DNA from: Bradyrhizobium paxllaeri
Lineage (GTDB): Bacteria; Pseudomonadota; Alphaproteobacteria; Rhizobiales; Xanthobacteraceae
Length of the DNA: 64,000 bases
Direction of reading: 5' to 3'
Assembly: GCF_001693515.2 (NCBI RefSeq)
Contig: NZ_CP042968.1
Location: forward strand, 5,208,001 to 5,272,000
The position numbers and the translations under genes were made by a program. Shown here one piece after another: positions 1 through 8,943 of the stretch. Below the pieces are notes generated by a model. That model saw only the letters and a program-made list of their open reading frames with translations, searched no databases and had not been told where the DNA came from. The first letter of the stretch is position 1, and each line of letters starts with the position of its first letter.

Positions 1-415
1 CGGTATTATGAACGCGAGTCAGCAGATCCCCTCGCGCCTCGTCGGAAAGCTGCACACGTCGGTGACCACCAACCATGATGGGGGTTGAATTGGCGAGAAT
101 GGCGCTACGCTCGTCCTCGCCTATCGTTTGGATGCCACGCGTCTCTGGAACAAGGCCCCTTCCGGTCCCCTCCTCAGACGCTGTCGCCTGGGAGATCGTG
201 AAAGTGTGGGCAATGGCGGCATAAATCGCAGCCTCCGTTTCTGGCAACGGCGGCGGCTCGTTCGATGTTGACGTGGGGGTAGGAACAGGTGCCGATTTCA
301 GGCTATCGCTGAATGTGGCAAACATCTCGCGGAGCGCTGGATTATCAATCTGCGCGATTAATTCGGCCTTGCGGCGCTCCAGATCAGCTTTCGTGCCGGA
401 CTGATCTTCGTTCAC
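1..415 (-). CDS. Partial protein of the protease/NTPase operon (N-terminus only)
   Basis: The frame starts at a GTG (413-415) whose last two bases form the TGA of the gene before it (GTGA overlap), so the two are very probably translationally coupled. It stays open for 138 codons to the window edge. The visible part begins VNEDQSGTKADLERRKAEL, a charged helical stretch, followed by a Pro/Thr-rich linker around residues 45-65 and a mixed alpha/beta segment. I recognise no family from this part alone. Its position as fourth gene of the operon suggests a further component, such as a regulator, target or second NTPase, but that is inference from context only. Confidence 0.75.
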   Translation of the reverse strand, partial: MNEDQSGTKADLERRKAELIAQIDNPALREMFATFSDSLKSAPVPTPTSTSNEPPPLPETEAAIYAAIAHTFTISQATASEEGTGRGLVPETRGIQTIGEDERSAILANSTPIMVGGHRRVQLSDEARGDLLTRVHNT

Positions 416-2544
416 GTTAAAGATGCTCCAAAGAGACGAGCGAACTTTGATTGCAACGAGCCGATAGCGATTTGCAGCGCCTCAAGCCGCTTGAGCGGGT
501 TCTCATACTCAGACTTCAAAGGCTCCAGGCTGACGAGCTCCTCGACAAGGATAGCAGCCAACCCCAGCATCTGATCCTGTGGAGTCGAATTGTAGCTCGA
601 TGCAAAGTTGCGAATGCATTCCCTCACCGCCTCGCTATTTGCCAGGACTGCCGATGGGTTAAGGTTTTCCCAAGATATGGTTCCGAGGAAGGCCGGCTTT
701 TCGCCGAGGAACAACCAGCGGATCCGCCGTAGCTCGTTGGGCACGGCAGTTTCCTCAGGACGGGAACCTACCAGCGCAGTGATGATCTCACTCAATGGGC
801 CGATATTTTCCTTGGCGGCATTGTCAATAACGATCCAGATACGCTTCCAGCGGCTGCGCCTTTCTGTGATAGGCGGCACTGCGTTCGCTATGTCCAAGTC
901 CCGAGGGTCGGGTGGGACGCCTGGGACTGGATTATCGATCCGCATCTTGGCCTCTTTAGTCAGATTTCCCTTCAATTCACGCGCCCCCAAGAGGATGTTG
1001 TTGAACCACCGTGGAATCCCGTCCGACAACCAATCATTGAGCTTATCCTCTGACTGCCCTTCGGATTGTTCAACGGAAGGACGTGGTGGCATCGCGGGAA
1101 TGCTCTCGGGTGGGATTCCGAGTTGGGTAACAACAGCGGAGGCAAAATCGGCGGGGGTGGTTGGGATCTTCTCCACGCCGGTGCCAAATTCGACGATCCG
1201 ATCTGACGCATCTCTCAGCGCGGCCTTCAAGATCTCAATCGAGAATGTCTTGCCACCACGTCGCTCGGCCTCTACCGCATGGACCCGCTGGCTTCGGCTG
1301 GCCGGGAACTCCGCCATTGCCCCGCTGATCCAGTCCATTAGCGCTTTTCGCCCCACGATGACTCGCGGCTTGAGAGAATCCGGACTGACGCTCCACAGAG
1401 CAGACGTGCCGGCATCCGCATTGGGAGGATACTTGTCGCGGAGTTGGTTCATTATTTTTGCGAGATGAACGGCTTGATTGAAGACGGCGATATTGTGGGG
1501 TCGGTACGCCGCGTTGTGCACGCCGACCAATTCGTAGTCCTGATCGAAGCATGGGGCCCCAGATGTCCCACCCGCAGTTTCGGCGTCATACCGAAGCCGA
1601 GTAAGGGACGCATCGAGCTTGTTGAAGCGACCGAAATCGATACGTTGCGGTTGGCCACTGGGATGTTGTGGGATAATGATGCGGTCGTCTCTTCTCGGCG
1701 TCCGTTCAAGAAAGCGTGAAAGATCGAACCACCCTCGACGAGTTCCGCCATAGACATGCCGCGAGTAGGCTCCAATCGGCTCAACGAGGCGAACCAGCGC
1801 GTAATCGAGCTTTTCCTGTAGCTCCAGGATTTGTTCTGCAGTCGGTTCGTCGAACGCCTCCCCGGGGATGTCGTCGCACGCGGCGACCAGCCAATTATTG
1901 GCAAACTCGACCGCGCGAGCACGCGTCCGCAACTGCGGCGTAATAGCATCGATATTTATGATGGGTTCACCGAAGAGATGATCGAAAAACGCGTACAATG
2001 GGCCTGGCGAGGGCGTGATTTGCTGGCCATCCTTGGAAATGTGATACTTCAAGACATGTCGCGCAGTCAGGACCAAGTCCGGCCCCACTAGAAAGCCTGT
2101 GCCGTTGCTGTATTGCACGTGACCGCCAAGATCTGCCTTTGCCGTAATGACGCAGAGCTTTGGTTCGCAGTCGTTCAGAAATCTGCTCAACCGAGGTGAC
2201 TGCAGGAAATTTGCACGAAGTGCGAAAGCAGCCTGCTGTTCGCCGGCTCTGTCGAGAGGCAGAAAGCCCGACATTGCCTGAGCAAAACCGCTATCGGACC
2301 AGCCGCGTCGATAGAGCTCCTGAATGAAACGCAATAGCAGCTGAGATTTTTCATAGATCTCGATGACCGCGAGCGCGACGCTCTTGATATTCTCGTGCGG
2401 ATCTGGTGGTGCGGCCTTGCGGATTTCGTCAAAATTCGCCACGACGCCCTGCGAGCTGACAATGTCGGCCAACATCACCAGGGAGACGTTCCTGGCGATC
2501 AGGTCAGCGAGTTGCTGCTTCCTTTCAACAGTCAACGTTTCCAA
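412..2544 (-). CDS. Trypsin-like protease fused to P-loop NTPase, with N-terminal adaptor-like domain
   Basis: A 710-residue, apparently cytoplasmic protein with three parts. Residues 1-95 are helical and resemble the effector-associated (EAD) adaptor domains of bacterial conflict systems. Residues 125-375 are a chymotrypsin-fold serine protease with a full candidate triad: His163 in LTARHVL, Asp247 in LDYALVRL and Ser328 in GGTSGAP. Residues 395-700 hold a P-loop ending RRGGKTFS (Lys432) and a Walker B-like strand WIVIDN (Asp573), i.e. a STAND/AAA-like NTPase. The start is a TTG preceded by a GAGG Shine-Dalgarno. It lies 21 bp after the second protease gene and overlaps the next gene by four bases. 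In known families such fusions couple ligand sensing and NTP binding to protease activation. A role in phage or plasmid defence is inferred, not shown. Confidence 0.85.
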   Translation of the reverse strand: METLTVERKQQLADLIARNVSLVMLADIVSSQGVVANFDEIRKAAPPDPHENIKSVALAVIEIYEKSQLLLRFIQELYRRGWSDSGFAQAMSGFLPLDRAGEQQAAFALRANFLQSPRLSRFLNDCEPKLCVITAKADLGGHVQYSNGTGFLVGPDLVLTARHVLKYHISKDGQQITPSPGPLYAFFDHLFGEPIINIDAITPQLRTRARAVEFANNWLVAACDDIPGEAFDEPTAEQILELQEKLDYALVRLVEPIGAYSRHVYGGTRRGWFDLSRFLERTPRRDDRIIIPQHPSGQPQRIDFGRFNKLDASLTRLRYDAETAGGTSGAPCFDQDYELVGVHNAAYRPHNIAVFNQAVHLAKIMNQLRDKYPPNADAGTSALWSVSPDSLKPRVIVGRKALMDWISGAMAEFPASRSQRVHAVEAERRGGKTFSIEILKAALRDASDRIVEFGTGVEKIPTTPADFASAVVTQLGIPPESIPAMPPRPSVEQSEGQSEDKLNDWLSDGIPRWFNNILLGARELKGNLTKEAKMRIDNPVPGVPPDPRDLDIANAVPPITERRSRWKRIWIVIDNAAKENIGPLSEIITALVGSRPEETAVPNELRRIRWLFLGEKPAFLGTISWENLNPSAVLANSEAVRECIRNFASSYNSTPQDQMLGLAAILVEELVSLEPLKSEYENPLKRLEALQIAIGSLQSKFARLFGASLT

Positions 2545-2565
2545 ATTCGCCCTCGTACGAAAAAC

Positions 2566-3750
2566 TTACAAGAACTGCCCGACTGGGTGCGCGCGCAATG
2601 CTGCTGCTGTGAATGCACGGTTACCGCTCAGTGGATCACCGTAGTAGTGCAGACCGATTACCTCCCTCTTCAGGAAAGGCAGGACGCAACCACCGGAGTA
2701 TCCCCCGATCGTGGACGCATCGTGCAGGAATTCGTTGGGTCCCGGCGCACTGGTGTCGATCGTCTCACCGAAGCTCACCCGTTTGCGCTCATTTGGCGTG
2801 CCGAACACGGCCAGCACATTTTCAGGCACCTTCGGCATTTTGCCCGGATGCCCCATCACGTAGATGTACTGATAGTCGCCTGGACTGCTCGAGATCGAAA
2901 GCGGCGCCGGCAACTCCTGCGCGGTTTCGACGGGCGATCCGATCCTGATCAAGGCAACGTCTATTGGGTCGGCGTCTTGAGATACATACAGGACCTCACT
3001 CACGGGGCAGGTCAAGGGACGTCCGGCTTGGCGATCATCGAAGGAGAAATCGATAGTGACCTCAAGATCACTCTTGAAGCGCGCAGTCGTGGTCTCTCCC
3101 GGAGTGCGACGCGCCAATCGCATGCCCCATGGAGGGAATAGAACGTGTCGATTGGTCATCACCAAGTTGGATTTTACCAGCCAGGCGGTCCCCTGGACCC
3201 AATTTGGTTGAATGCCCATACGATCCTTCACCATCACTGCGCCTGTGGCGCTCGCAACGCTGACGAGATCGTTTTCGTAATCGCTGCGGAACGTCAGCCA
3301 GAACTCCGAGCCCGGATGTTTTTGGCCATCGATCGGCTCGATGGAATCGCCCTCGACATTCAGCGCGGGACGGCCGCGCACTCGCATGACAGACTCCAAG
3401 GCGTAGGCGCCCTCGGCGGACACCTCCCCGAGCGAGCCGCCGGCACGCAGCTGCGCCAGCACTTCGTTCGCACGCGCCACAAGTTGGGCCGCGATCGCAT
3501 CGGCCTCGATGTTGAGATCTCGTCCGGCAACCGGGCCAGCCGCCGCGTGCCGCCCTGACTCGCGCTTTAGTGCGTCTGCGATTGCCCTGGCATCTGCGTC
3601 GTTTGGCAAGCCGGCGCTACTACTCGACTGCTGCACACCACCGCCGGTCGATTCGAGCGTGCGCTCTCCCGCGACGCCGAACATGCGGAACGCCCGCGGG
3701 GCGACGCGCTCCAGACGTCCTGCGACGACTTCGTCGATATTGATGGGCAC
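2566..3750 (-). CDS. Trypsin-like (V8/DegP-fold) serine protease
   Basis: A 394-residue protein. The N-terminal 180 residues are unassigned and partly low-complexity (Gly/Ser-rich around 33-48). The C-terminal half is a trypsin-fold domain with His202 (VMTNRHVL), Asp264 (PIDVALIRI) and Ser352 in the pocket motif GGYSGG. No signal peptide is visible, so it probably acts in the cytoplasm. It lies 12 bp downstream of the subtilisin-type gene and 21 bp upstream of the protease-NTPase fusion, so the three are almost certainly co-transcribed. Two chymotrypsin-fold proteases plus one subtilisin in one operon suggest a zymogen-like cascade (inference). Confidence 0.87.
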   Translation of the reverse strand: MPINIDEVVAGRLERVAPRAFRMFGVAGERTLESTGGGVQQSSSSAGLPNDADARAIADALKRESGRHAAAGPVAGRDLNIEADAIAAQLVARANEVLAQLRAGGSLGEVSAEGAYALESVMRVRGRPALNVEGDSIEPIDGQKHPGSEFWLTFRSDYENDLVSVASATGAVMVKDRMGIQPNWVQGTAWLVKSNLVMTNRHVLFPPWGMRLARRTPGETTTARFKSDLEVTIDFSFDDRQAGRPLTCPVSEVLYVSQDADPIDVALIRIGSPVETAQELPAPLSISSSPGDYQYIYVMGHPGKMPKVPENVLAVFGTPNERKRVSFGETIDTSAPGPNEFLHDASTIGGYSGGCVLPFLKREVIGLHYYGDPLSGNRAFTAAALRAHPVGQFL

Positions 3751-3762
3751 CAGCCAGGCTCC

Positions 3763-5388
3763 TCAATTTAAGCGCAGTATATCGATTCCAGTTCCGAGCT
3801 TTGCACGCAGCGCGGGCGACAGTAACGGTGGCGGCATGCTTTCGACATGGGCCCGCAAGGTCTTTGCCGCGCGTAGTCGATCGAAGGCGGCGCAGGCAAG
3901 CTCAGCGGCATGCTGACGGTCGTCGACTGCCGGACCGACGGCCTCCACCCCGATACCAAACGTCCGAACGAGCAGATCCTTCAATTCATCAGAACCAGGC
4001 CCCGCAGCGGCCTCCGTTCCGCCGGAGGCAATCGCAACGGCCGGATCCGCCTTCAAGAGGGCAAGCGCATCAATGATGCCGGCACCAAAGTTCTCGCGAT
4101 CAAAATCGCCTGGCACCTGAGCCGTTGCGGCCACCAGCGAGCGAAACAGCCATTGAAGCGAACGGCCTTCGGGCAGCTTCGCAATGAGAGCATCGCGTCC
4201 GTGAAAAGCGAGCCACAGCGCCGCTATACCGGCGGTCAACGCCGTCGCAAACGAGGTGCCCTGCCCGCCGCTCGCGGCGAGCTCGCCGCTCGGATGTTTG
4301 GCATCGGCCCGCAAGACGAATTCGGCCGGCGCCGAGAACGCCACGGCTGGCCCGAAGCACGATCCCCTCCACGGTTTGAACGCTTCGTTGATTCCGCCCA
4401 GCGCGATGACCTCGGCGTAGCGAGCAGGCCAGACCACCTCGCTCACGCAATTGCCCGCCGCGGCGAGCACGATGATGTTGTTACGAACAGCCTTTTGGAC
4501 GGCAGCGTGGAGCGCGCGACTCGGGATGCCGCCAAGGCTCATTGTGATGACATGGGCGCCTTTCTCAACCGCGTGATTGACGGCCTGTGCGACAGGACTC
4601 TGGTCGAGCACCGAGACGCTTTCGATGCATCGGATCGGGACGAGGGTTGCAAGCGGTGCCGAACCGGTCATTGCACCCGGCTCAGGGCTTGCTACGACGC
4701 TCGCAGTACCGGTGCCGTGCCCCGGATTTAGACCAGTTCTCAGAGGATCGATCGGGCGTTCGCCCACCTCAACGAAATTCGCAGAACGAGGGTCGGCGTC
4801 AAGGTTGGGTGGCAGTTCTGCGTGCTGTGGCGCTACGCCGGTGTCGGGCTGAAACACCAGCACATCCTTGCCCTTGGCAAGGCGTCCTTCCGAAGTCGCA
4901 AACTCCCAAGCCTGCTTGACCAAGGACTTGTCGATCGCCCAGTTTCGGTCGGCCGGCTTGTCCTTCTCAGCATTGGCCCAGCACCAAAACGTCCAATCAG
5001 CGCTTTCCGGCGCGCCCGGATCGGGAGACTCACAGTCGCACTCAAAGTAGTCGGTCCCAAGATCGGGCTCGACCGTTTCCGCACCAAGCAGATCACGAAG
5101 GCTTGTCGCCGCTTCAAACAAGTCGGCACGGTCTGGACGCGTGACATGAGGAACGGAAAGCCGCCGAAACTGCTCCAAATCCGATGCATTCGGGAACAAC
5201 GGAAAGACGCTGACCTGGATCGACAGAGCTTGTTGGACGGAATGGACGATCGCCTCGTCGCTGACCGGCTGACGCAGCTCGATCACGAAGCGAACCGGGC
5301 GCCCGCCTCCGTTCTGGCCGGCCTGCTCATGACGCCAAGCCGTCAACAACGCCGCTAAATCGGCATTCTCAACCGCCACTTCAGCCAT
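3763..5388 (-). CDS. Subtilisin-type (S8) serine protease, first gene of the operon
   Basis: The start is placed at the ATG of MAEVAVENADL, which has an AGTGAGA ribosome site; the frame is open for 20 codons further upstream without a good site. The 541-residue protein has an N-terminal region of about 170 residues, then an S8 domain with the full triad: Asp182 (FQPDTGV), His224 (GHGTGTAS) and Ser379 (GTSFATA), with the oxyanion Asn313 in AAAGN. There is no signal peptide or membrane segment, which is unusual for secreted subtilases and fits an intracellular regulatory protease. The C-terminal tail of about 130 residues is helical and unassigned. It heads the four-gene operon. Confidence 0.88.
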   Translation of the reverse strand: MAEVAVENADLAALLTAWRHEQAGQNGGGRPVRFVIELRQPVSDEAIVHSVQQALSIQVSVFPLFPNASDLEQFRRLSVPHVTRPDRADLFEAATSLRDLLGAETVEPDLGTDYFECDCESPDPGAPESADWTFWCWANAEKDKPADRNWAIDKSLVKQAWEFATSEGRLAKGKDVLVFQPDTGVAPQHAELPPNLDADPRSANFVEVGERPIDPLRTGLNPGHGTGTASVVASPEPGAMTGSAPLATLVPIRCIESVSVLDQSPVAQAVNHAVEKGAHVITMSLGGIPSRALHAAVQKAVRNNIIVLAAAGNCVSEVVWPARYAEVIALGGINEAFKPWRGSCFGPAVAFSAPAEFVLRADAKHPSGELAASGGQGTSFATALTAGIAALWLAFHGRDALIAKLPEGRSLQWLFRSLVAATAQVPGDFDRENFGAGIIDALALLKADPAVAIASGGTEAAAGPGSDELKDLLVRTFGIGVEAVGPAVDDRQHAAELACAAFDRLRAAKTLRAHVESMPPPLLSPALRAKLGTGIDILRLN

Positions 5389-5987
5389 GGTAATCTCACT
5401 AAAAATAATTTGGATCAGGCACTCCCAATATATTTCCACGAGTCTCACACAACTTCAAGATGCTCCGACAAGACGAAACTAAGTTGCGCTCCAGCTCCCA
5501 AACGCACGAGGCGACGGCAATCGCGATGATTTCCAGCAAATTTCAAAGGGAATGGCACATAAAACTGCGCCGTTCCTTCGTGAGCCGCTGCTTGCCTGAT
5601 TACGGGGTCCGGACCAGAAATGACGTTGCGAAGGCGCAGCCAACGAAACCGAAAGACGCTGAGAAATCGAGCTCGGTGAGCTCCCGGATGTGCTCAATCG
5701 CCCACACGGTCGAGCTCATGGGGTTCCTGAGAACCCTCCGGCACGCCTGTCAAATCGATCGACACCGAACCGAACAACGCTTCGGGCTATGGCCCGAAGA
5801 CCGGCCGCTGGATGCCGGTATGATCAAGCTGGCGCAGCTTCATTGATGAAGTGGCTGGATCAATTTGTACGCCATAGCACTCAAAAGCTTCCGAACGGAC
5901 CGCATGCCCTTTTGCTTGCATCAGCATCTCTGTTTCATGCCGTTCGAGATTCTCGGATCGGGAAAATCGATATCGCCTGGCCCCAGG
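5389..5987. other. Region without an intact gene; possible unidentified minus-strand relic
   Basis: No intact gene is seen. On the minus strand a stretch from about 5990 down to 5590 reads as broken pieces of one protein in several frames (for example SEAFECYGVQIDP, then IQRPVFGP, then SVSIDLTGVPEGS), which looks like a decayed gene I cannot name. The promoter of the protease operon should lie just upstream of 5388, but no clear -35/-10 stands out. Confidence 0.3.
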
Positions 5988-6267
5988 GTTCAGCGATGCC
6001 AAGGCAGGCAGCGCTCCCGCTCTCCCCTACCCCCGACTCAGTCGCGAGGCTGCCGCCGCCTACATCTGCGTGGCGCCCTACACGTTTGACGAGATGGTGA
6101 AGAACGGCCAAATGCCTCGACCAAAATTGCTCGGAGAGCGACGGCGAGCTTGGGATGTCCGTCAGCTTGACATCGCCATTGATCAATTGCCTTCAGGTGG
6201 CAATGATACCCGCGTTGACGAAACGTGGAATGATGTCGATGCCCCGAAAGCTACCGCCTCACGTTGA
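5988..6267 (+). pseudogene. Excisionase/AlpA-like helix-turn-helix protein relic
   Basis: One frame reads RLSREAAAAYICVAPYTFDEM, then a conserved LGERRRAWDVRQLDIAIDQL and an acidic tail ending before a TGA at 6267. This matches the small DNA-binding proteins encoded just before tyrosine recombinases in rhizobial integrative elements. The reading frame has lost its start codon: TTC stands where ATG is expected, ahead of SDAKAGS. Its 3' end overlaps the start of the recombinase relic by about 28 bp, the normal arrangement of the pair. Confidence 0.6.
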
Positions 6268-6830
6268 GCGCAATCACGTCAAGGGCCATACGTATCTATC
6301 GTTTCATCGCGGCAACGGACCTCGTGTTCGCTTGCCGAACGATCCGAGAAGCGAAGAATTTATGGCGGCCCGCCAAGCCGCGCACTGCTAGACCAGTCCG
6401 CACGAGTTCGAGATCGGTTTGTGCCGGCCGCGCCAGGCACCATCGCTGCGCTCATTGGGTCCTAAATGAGGAGCGCCGAATACGTTGGTCTCGGTGATAC
6501 AAGCAAGACGGGCTACATTAGCCGCCTTGAGACGCTCCGCATTTGAACGCGGTCATCGCACAGTCGCCGGGCTCTCGCGCGAGCGCATCATCAAGGGGCA
6601 TTCTTCAGCCACTCGCGGATCGCGCCGGTACGGCACTCGATACTCTGAAGAAGGTTCGGGATCCTGATCCGTCACGCGATCAACATCGGATGGCTGAAGC
6701 ATGGTCCGTCATTGGGTACCAAGCGGCCGAACATCAAAAAAAAATTCGGTCATGGACCGATGACGAATTTGAGGCATTCAAAAAATGCTGGCCGCTCGGC
6801 ACCAAACAGCGCACGGAGGTACCAGCTTTT
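6240..6830 (+). pseudogene. Tyrosine recombinase (phage-type integrase) relic
   Basis: Begins ATG with MPRKLPPHVERN and a beta-hairpin segment typical of the N-terminal arm of rhizobial integrases, stopping at 6391. The same protein resumes in other frames further on: LQPLADRAGTALDTLKKVR near 6600, then IRSWTDDEFEAFKKCWPLGT near 6745. There are at least three frame changes and the catalytic C-terminal half (R..HxxR..Y) is absent, so it cannot recombine. It marks an old integration module beside the protease operon. Confidence 0.7.
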
Positions 6831-6849
6831 TCAACTGTTCAATTAGGCG

Positions 6850-7287
6850 CTAGACCGCAGCCAGTGCAGCTAATGCTGTAGCTGCGCCCGAACGCAGTGC
6901 TCTACCGGGATCAATGAGGTTCCGCGCATCCTTCGCAAAGTCCGCTTGGTGCCCGGTTCGGGCGTCGATCACACCATTTGAGACTGCAAGATTGATCAAA
7001 CCAGCGAGTGACACCTGCTTTTCGGGCCCATAGGCGTGCGTGAATGAATTCGATGGTCGGCGCTGCTTCTGCTGCTTGAATCAAGCGAGGCTCCGAGGGG
7101 ATGCGCCCTTCTGGCGACCGAGTGAGAACAACTCGGCCAGACGATCCGATACAGGTTCGTCGCTACTCTCGCTCCACGCGCGCGCCTTTGTCAGCGAGCT
7201 TCGATTTCGAACACCCTTAAGTCCAATGTTGGCATTGACGAACATGTCTCCCATATCTGATACGCGATCAACGCTTTGCGTTTTCAC
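6850..7287 (-). pseudogene. Broken ORF, possibly HEPN-like
   Basis: One minus-strand frame runs from an ATG at 7287 to a TAG at 6850 with a single internal TGA near 7081. The part after the stop reads VSLAGLINLAVSNGVID, then FAKDARNLIDPGRAL. The pattern of a helix followed by a D.RN.I.P.R motif resembles the RNase/abortive-infection HEPN superfamily (RDxRNxxxH-type), but the usual His is not conserved. Identity is tentative. It could instead be two short unrelated ORFs. Confidence 0.35.
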
Positions 7288-7437
7288 TTGGTCATGATTT
7301 CCAAGCCTACAACCTAACGCAGCGTGAGCTTCAAGCTCTTTCTTTCGAGTGAGTGTTGCGCTGCCGTTACAGCAATCTCTGATGACGTTGCTAAGACGCG
7401 CGCGGCCTGGGGGCCATCTAAAGGAAAGAAACTGGAA

Positions 7438-8127
7438 ATGAAGAACTTGTTGCTTGTGACTTGCAGCATCCTCGCGCTTGGCGCGGTCGCACCCGCATTC
7501 GGCGCGGATCTCGCTGCGCAGCCCGTCTATAAGGCGCCACCGCCGCAGGTCGCGGCCGCGATCTACGACTGGAGCGGTTTGTACATCGGTATCAACGGCG
7601 GTTGGGGCCTCAGCGATGCAACCGGTGGCACCGTGGGTGGCCAGATCGGCTATCGCCAGCAGATGGGCCAGGCGGTGTTTGGTATTGAAGGTCAGGGCAA
7701 CTGGGCTGATTTCAGCGGCTCCAATGTCAGCAGCACCTTCCCGCTCAACACCAACCGCAGCGCGACCGATGCATTCGGCCTGATCACCGGCCTGGTCGGC
7801 TACACCTCCAACAACGTTCTGCTTTACGCCAAGGGCGGTGCTGCGGTGACGAGCAACACCTATCAGGTCACCTCAACCCTGACCGGCGCGCAGCTGGCGA
7901 GCACCGATAATACGCGTTTGGGCGCAGCTGTCGGCGCGGGTGTGGAAGTCGGCTTTGCGCCGAACTGGACGGTCGGCGTCGAGTACGATCACCTTTTCAT
8001 GCCGGACGCCAACGTGAACTTCACCACGGCCGCTGGTGTGGTCGCGACCGATCGCATCCGCCAGGATTTCGATCTCCTGACCCTGCGGGTCAATTACAAG
8101 TTTAGCCCGCCGGTTCTCCGATACTGA
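7438..8127 (+). CDS. Outer-membrane beta-barrel protein (Omp25/Omp31-like porin family)
   Basis: The start is the ATG after AAAGGAAAG (7438); upstream in-frame codons lack a ribosome site. The 229-residue product has a signal peptide (MKNLLLVTCSILALGAVAPAFGA), then the alpha-proteobacterial hallmark YKAPPP...YDWSGLYIGINGG and a barrel of alternating strands ending in the aromatic C-terminal residue (LRY) expected of outer-membrane proteins. The family has structural or surface-stability roles. The gene is intact and has its own terminator. Confidence 0.9.
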   Translation: MKNLLLVTCSILALGAVAPAFGADLAAQPVYKAPPPQVAAAIYDWSGLYIGINGGWGLSDATGGTVGGQIGYRQQMGQAVFGIEGQGNWADFSGSNVSSTFPLNTNRSATDAFGLITGLVGYTSNNVLLYAKGGAAVTSNTYQVTSTLTGAQLASTDNTRLGAAVGAGVEVGFAPNWTVGVEYDHLFMPDANVNFTTAAGVVATDRIRQDFDLLTLRVNYKFSPPVLRY

Positions 8128-8149
8128 TCTCTTTCAAACGGCGGATCGA

Positions 8150-8179
8150 AAGCCCCGGCCCTCGGGCCGGGGCTTTTTT
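8150..8179 (+). terminator. Rho-independent terminator of the barrel-protein gene
   Basis: A perfect GC-rich stem (AAGCCCCGGCCC, loop TC, complementary arm) followed by a T run, 22 bp after the stop codon of the outer-membrane gene. Confidence 0.95.
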
Positions 8180-8943
8180 CGAGCTAGTCATCTGCCGCGG
8201 AACGGTCACCTAACCGCGTTCTGTATTTTCCGGGAATATGCAAGGACGTTCCGCCTGCAAACCGTTTGGTTGAGTATGCTCAAGGTGATCACCACCAAAC
8301 TCGAAGGGCTAAATGGCGATCGCGAACCTGACACGGCCCGGCACAATGGTGATGCATGGTCAGGGGAGAGCACGCAGACGGCCGGACAGTCTGCCCGGTT
8401 CAAGAGCGCCTCCCATGCTTCCGCGGACATTCGCCCCGAGGCCAACTTCCGTTCTGCGGTCCGCAACGCACTGTCCGCGTACGCATCTCACGCGGAAGCG
8501 CCGGAAACCCGCTCACACAATCCGATTGCTAAGGTATTTACTCCTTTTGCTCGACATCTGGGTATTCTGCGGCCGCCGTTTGCTGCAGAACGCTGGGTTC
8601 AATTGTTATCCCTCTTGACCTTAGGCTGAACGCGCAGAGACACGGCAGGAGAGAAACCCGTTTTATGTCTGTTAATAATTCAGGCCCACGCCGAGCCAGT
8701 GTTTGCCTACATCAACAGCCCTGTTATATGCGCCAGTCTTCATAGCCTTTTAGACGTGGTGCTAGCAGACGCCTTATCATAGCTGCGCTTTCATCCGGCA
8801 GCTGATAGGGCACTTGCTTTCGTGTCCCCGCTCCCATCCTGCTCCGCCTTTTCGACGTTTTGCATTGCAGATACCCGAATGCCTGCGCCTTGTTCCTTTG
8901 CATTCAAAGAACGCGCAATGCCCACTACGGTGGAAGAACCATG
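8180..8943. other. Intergenic stretch, no gene recognised
   Basis: Several short open frames exist on both strands, the longest being 119 codons on the plus strand at 8270-8629, but none has a recognisable domain, ribosome site or consistent codon use. I see no RNA gene or repeat. Confidence 0.4.

Noticed and set aside
2395..3141. 248-codon plus-strand open frame
   Set aside because: Antisense to the trypsin-like protease gene; no recognisable domain.
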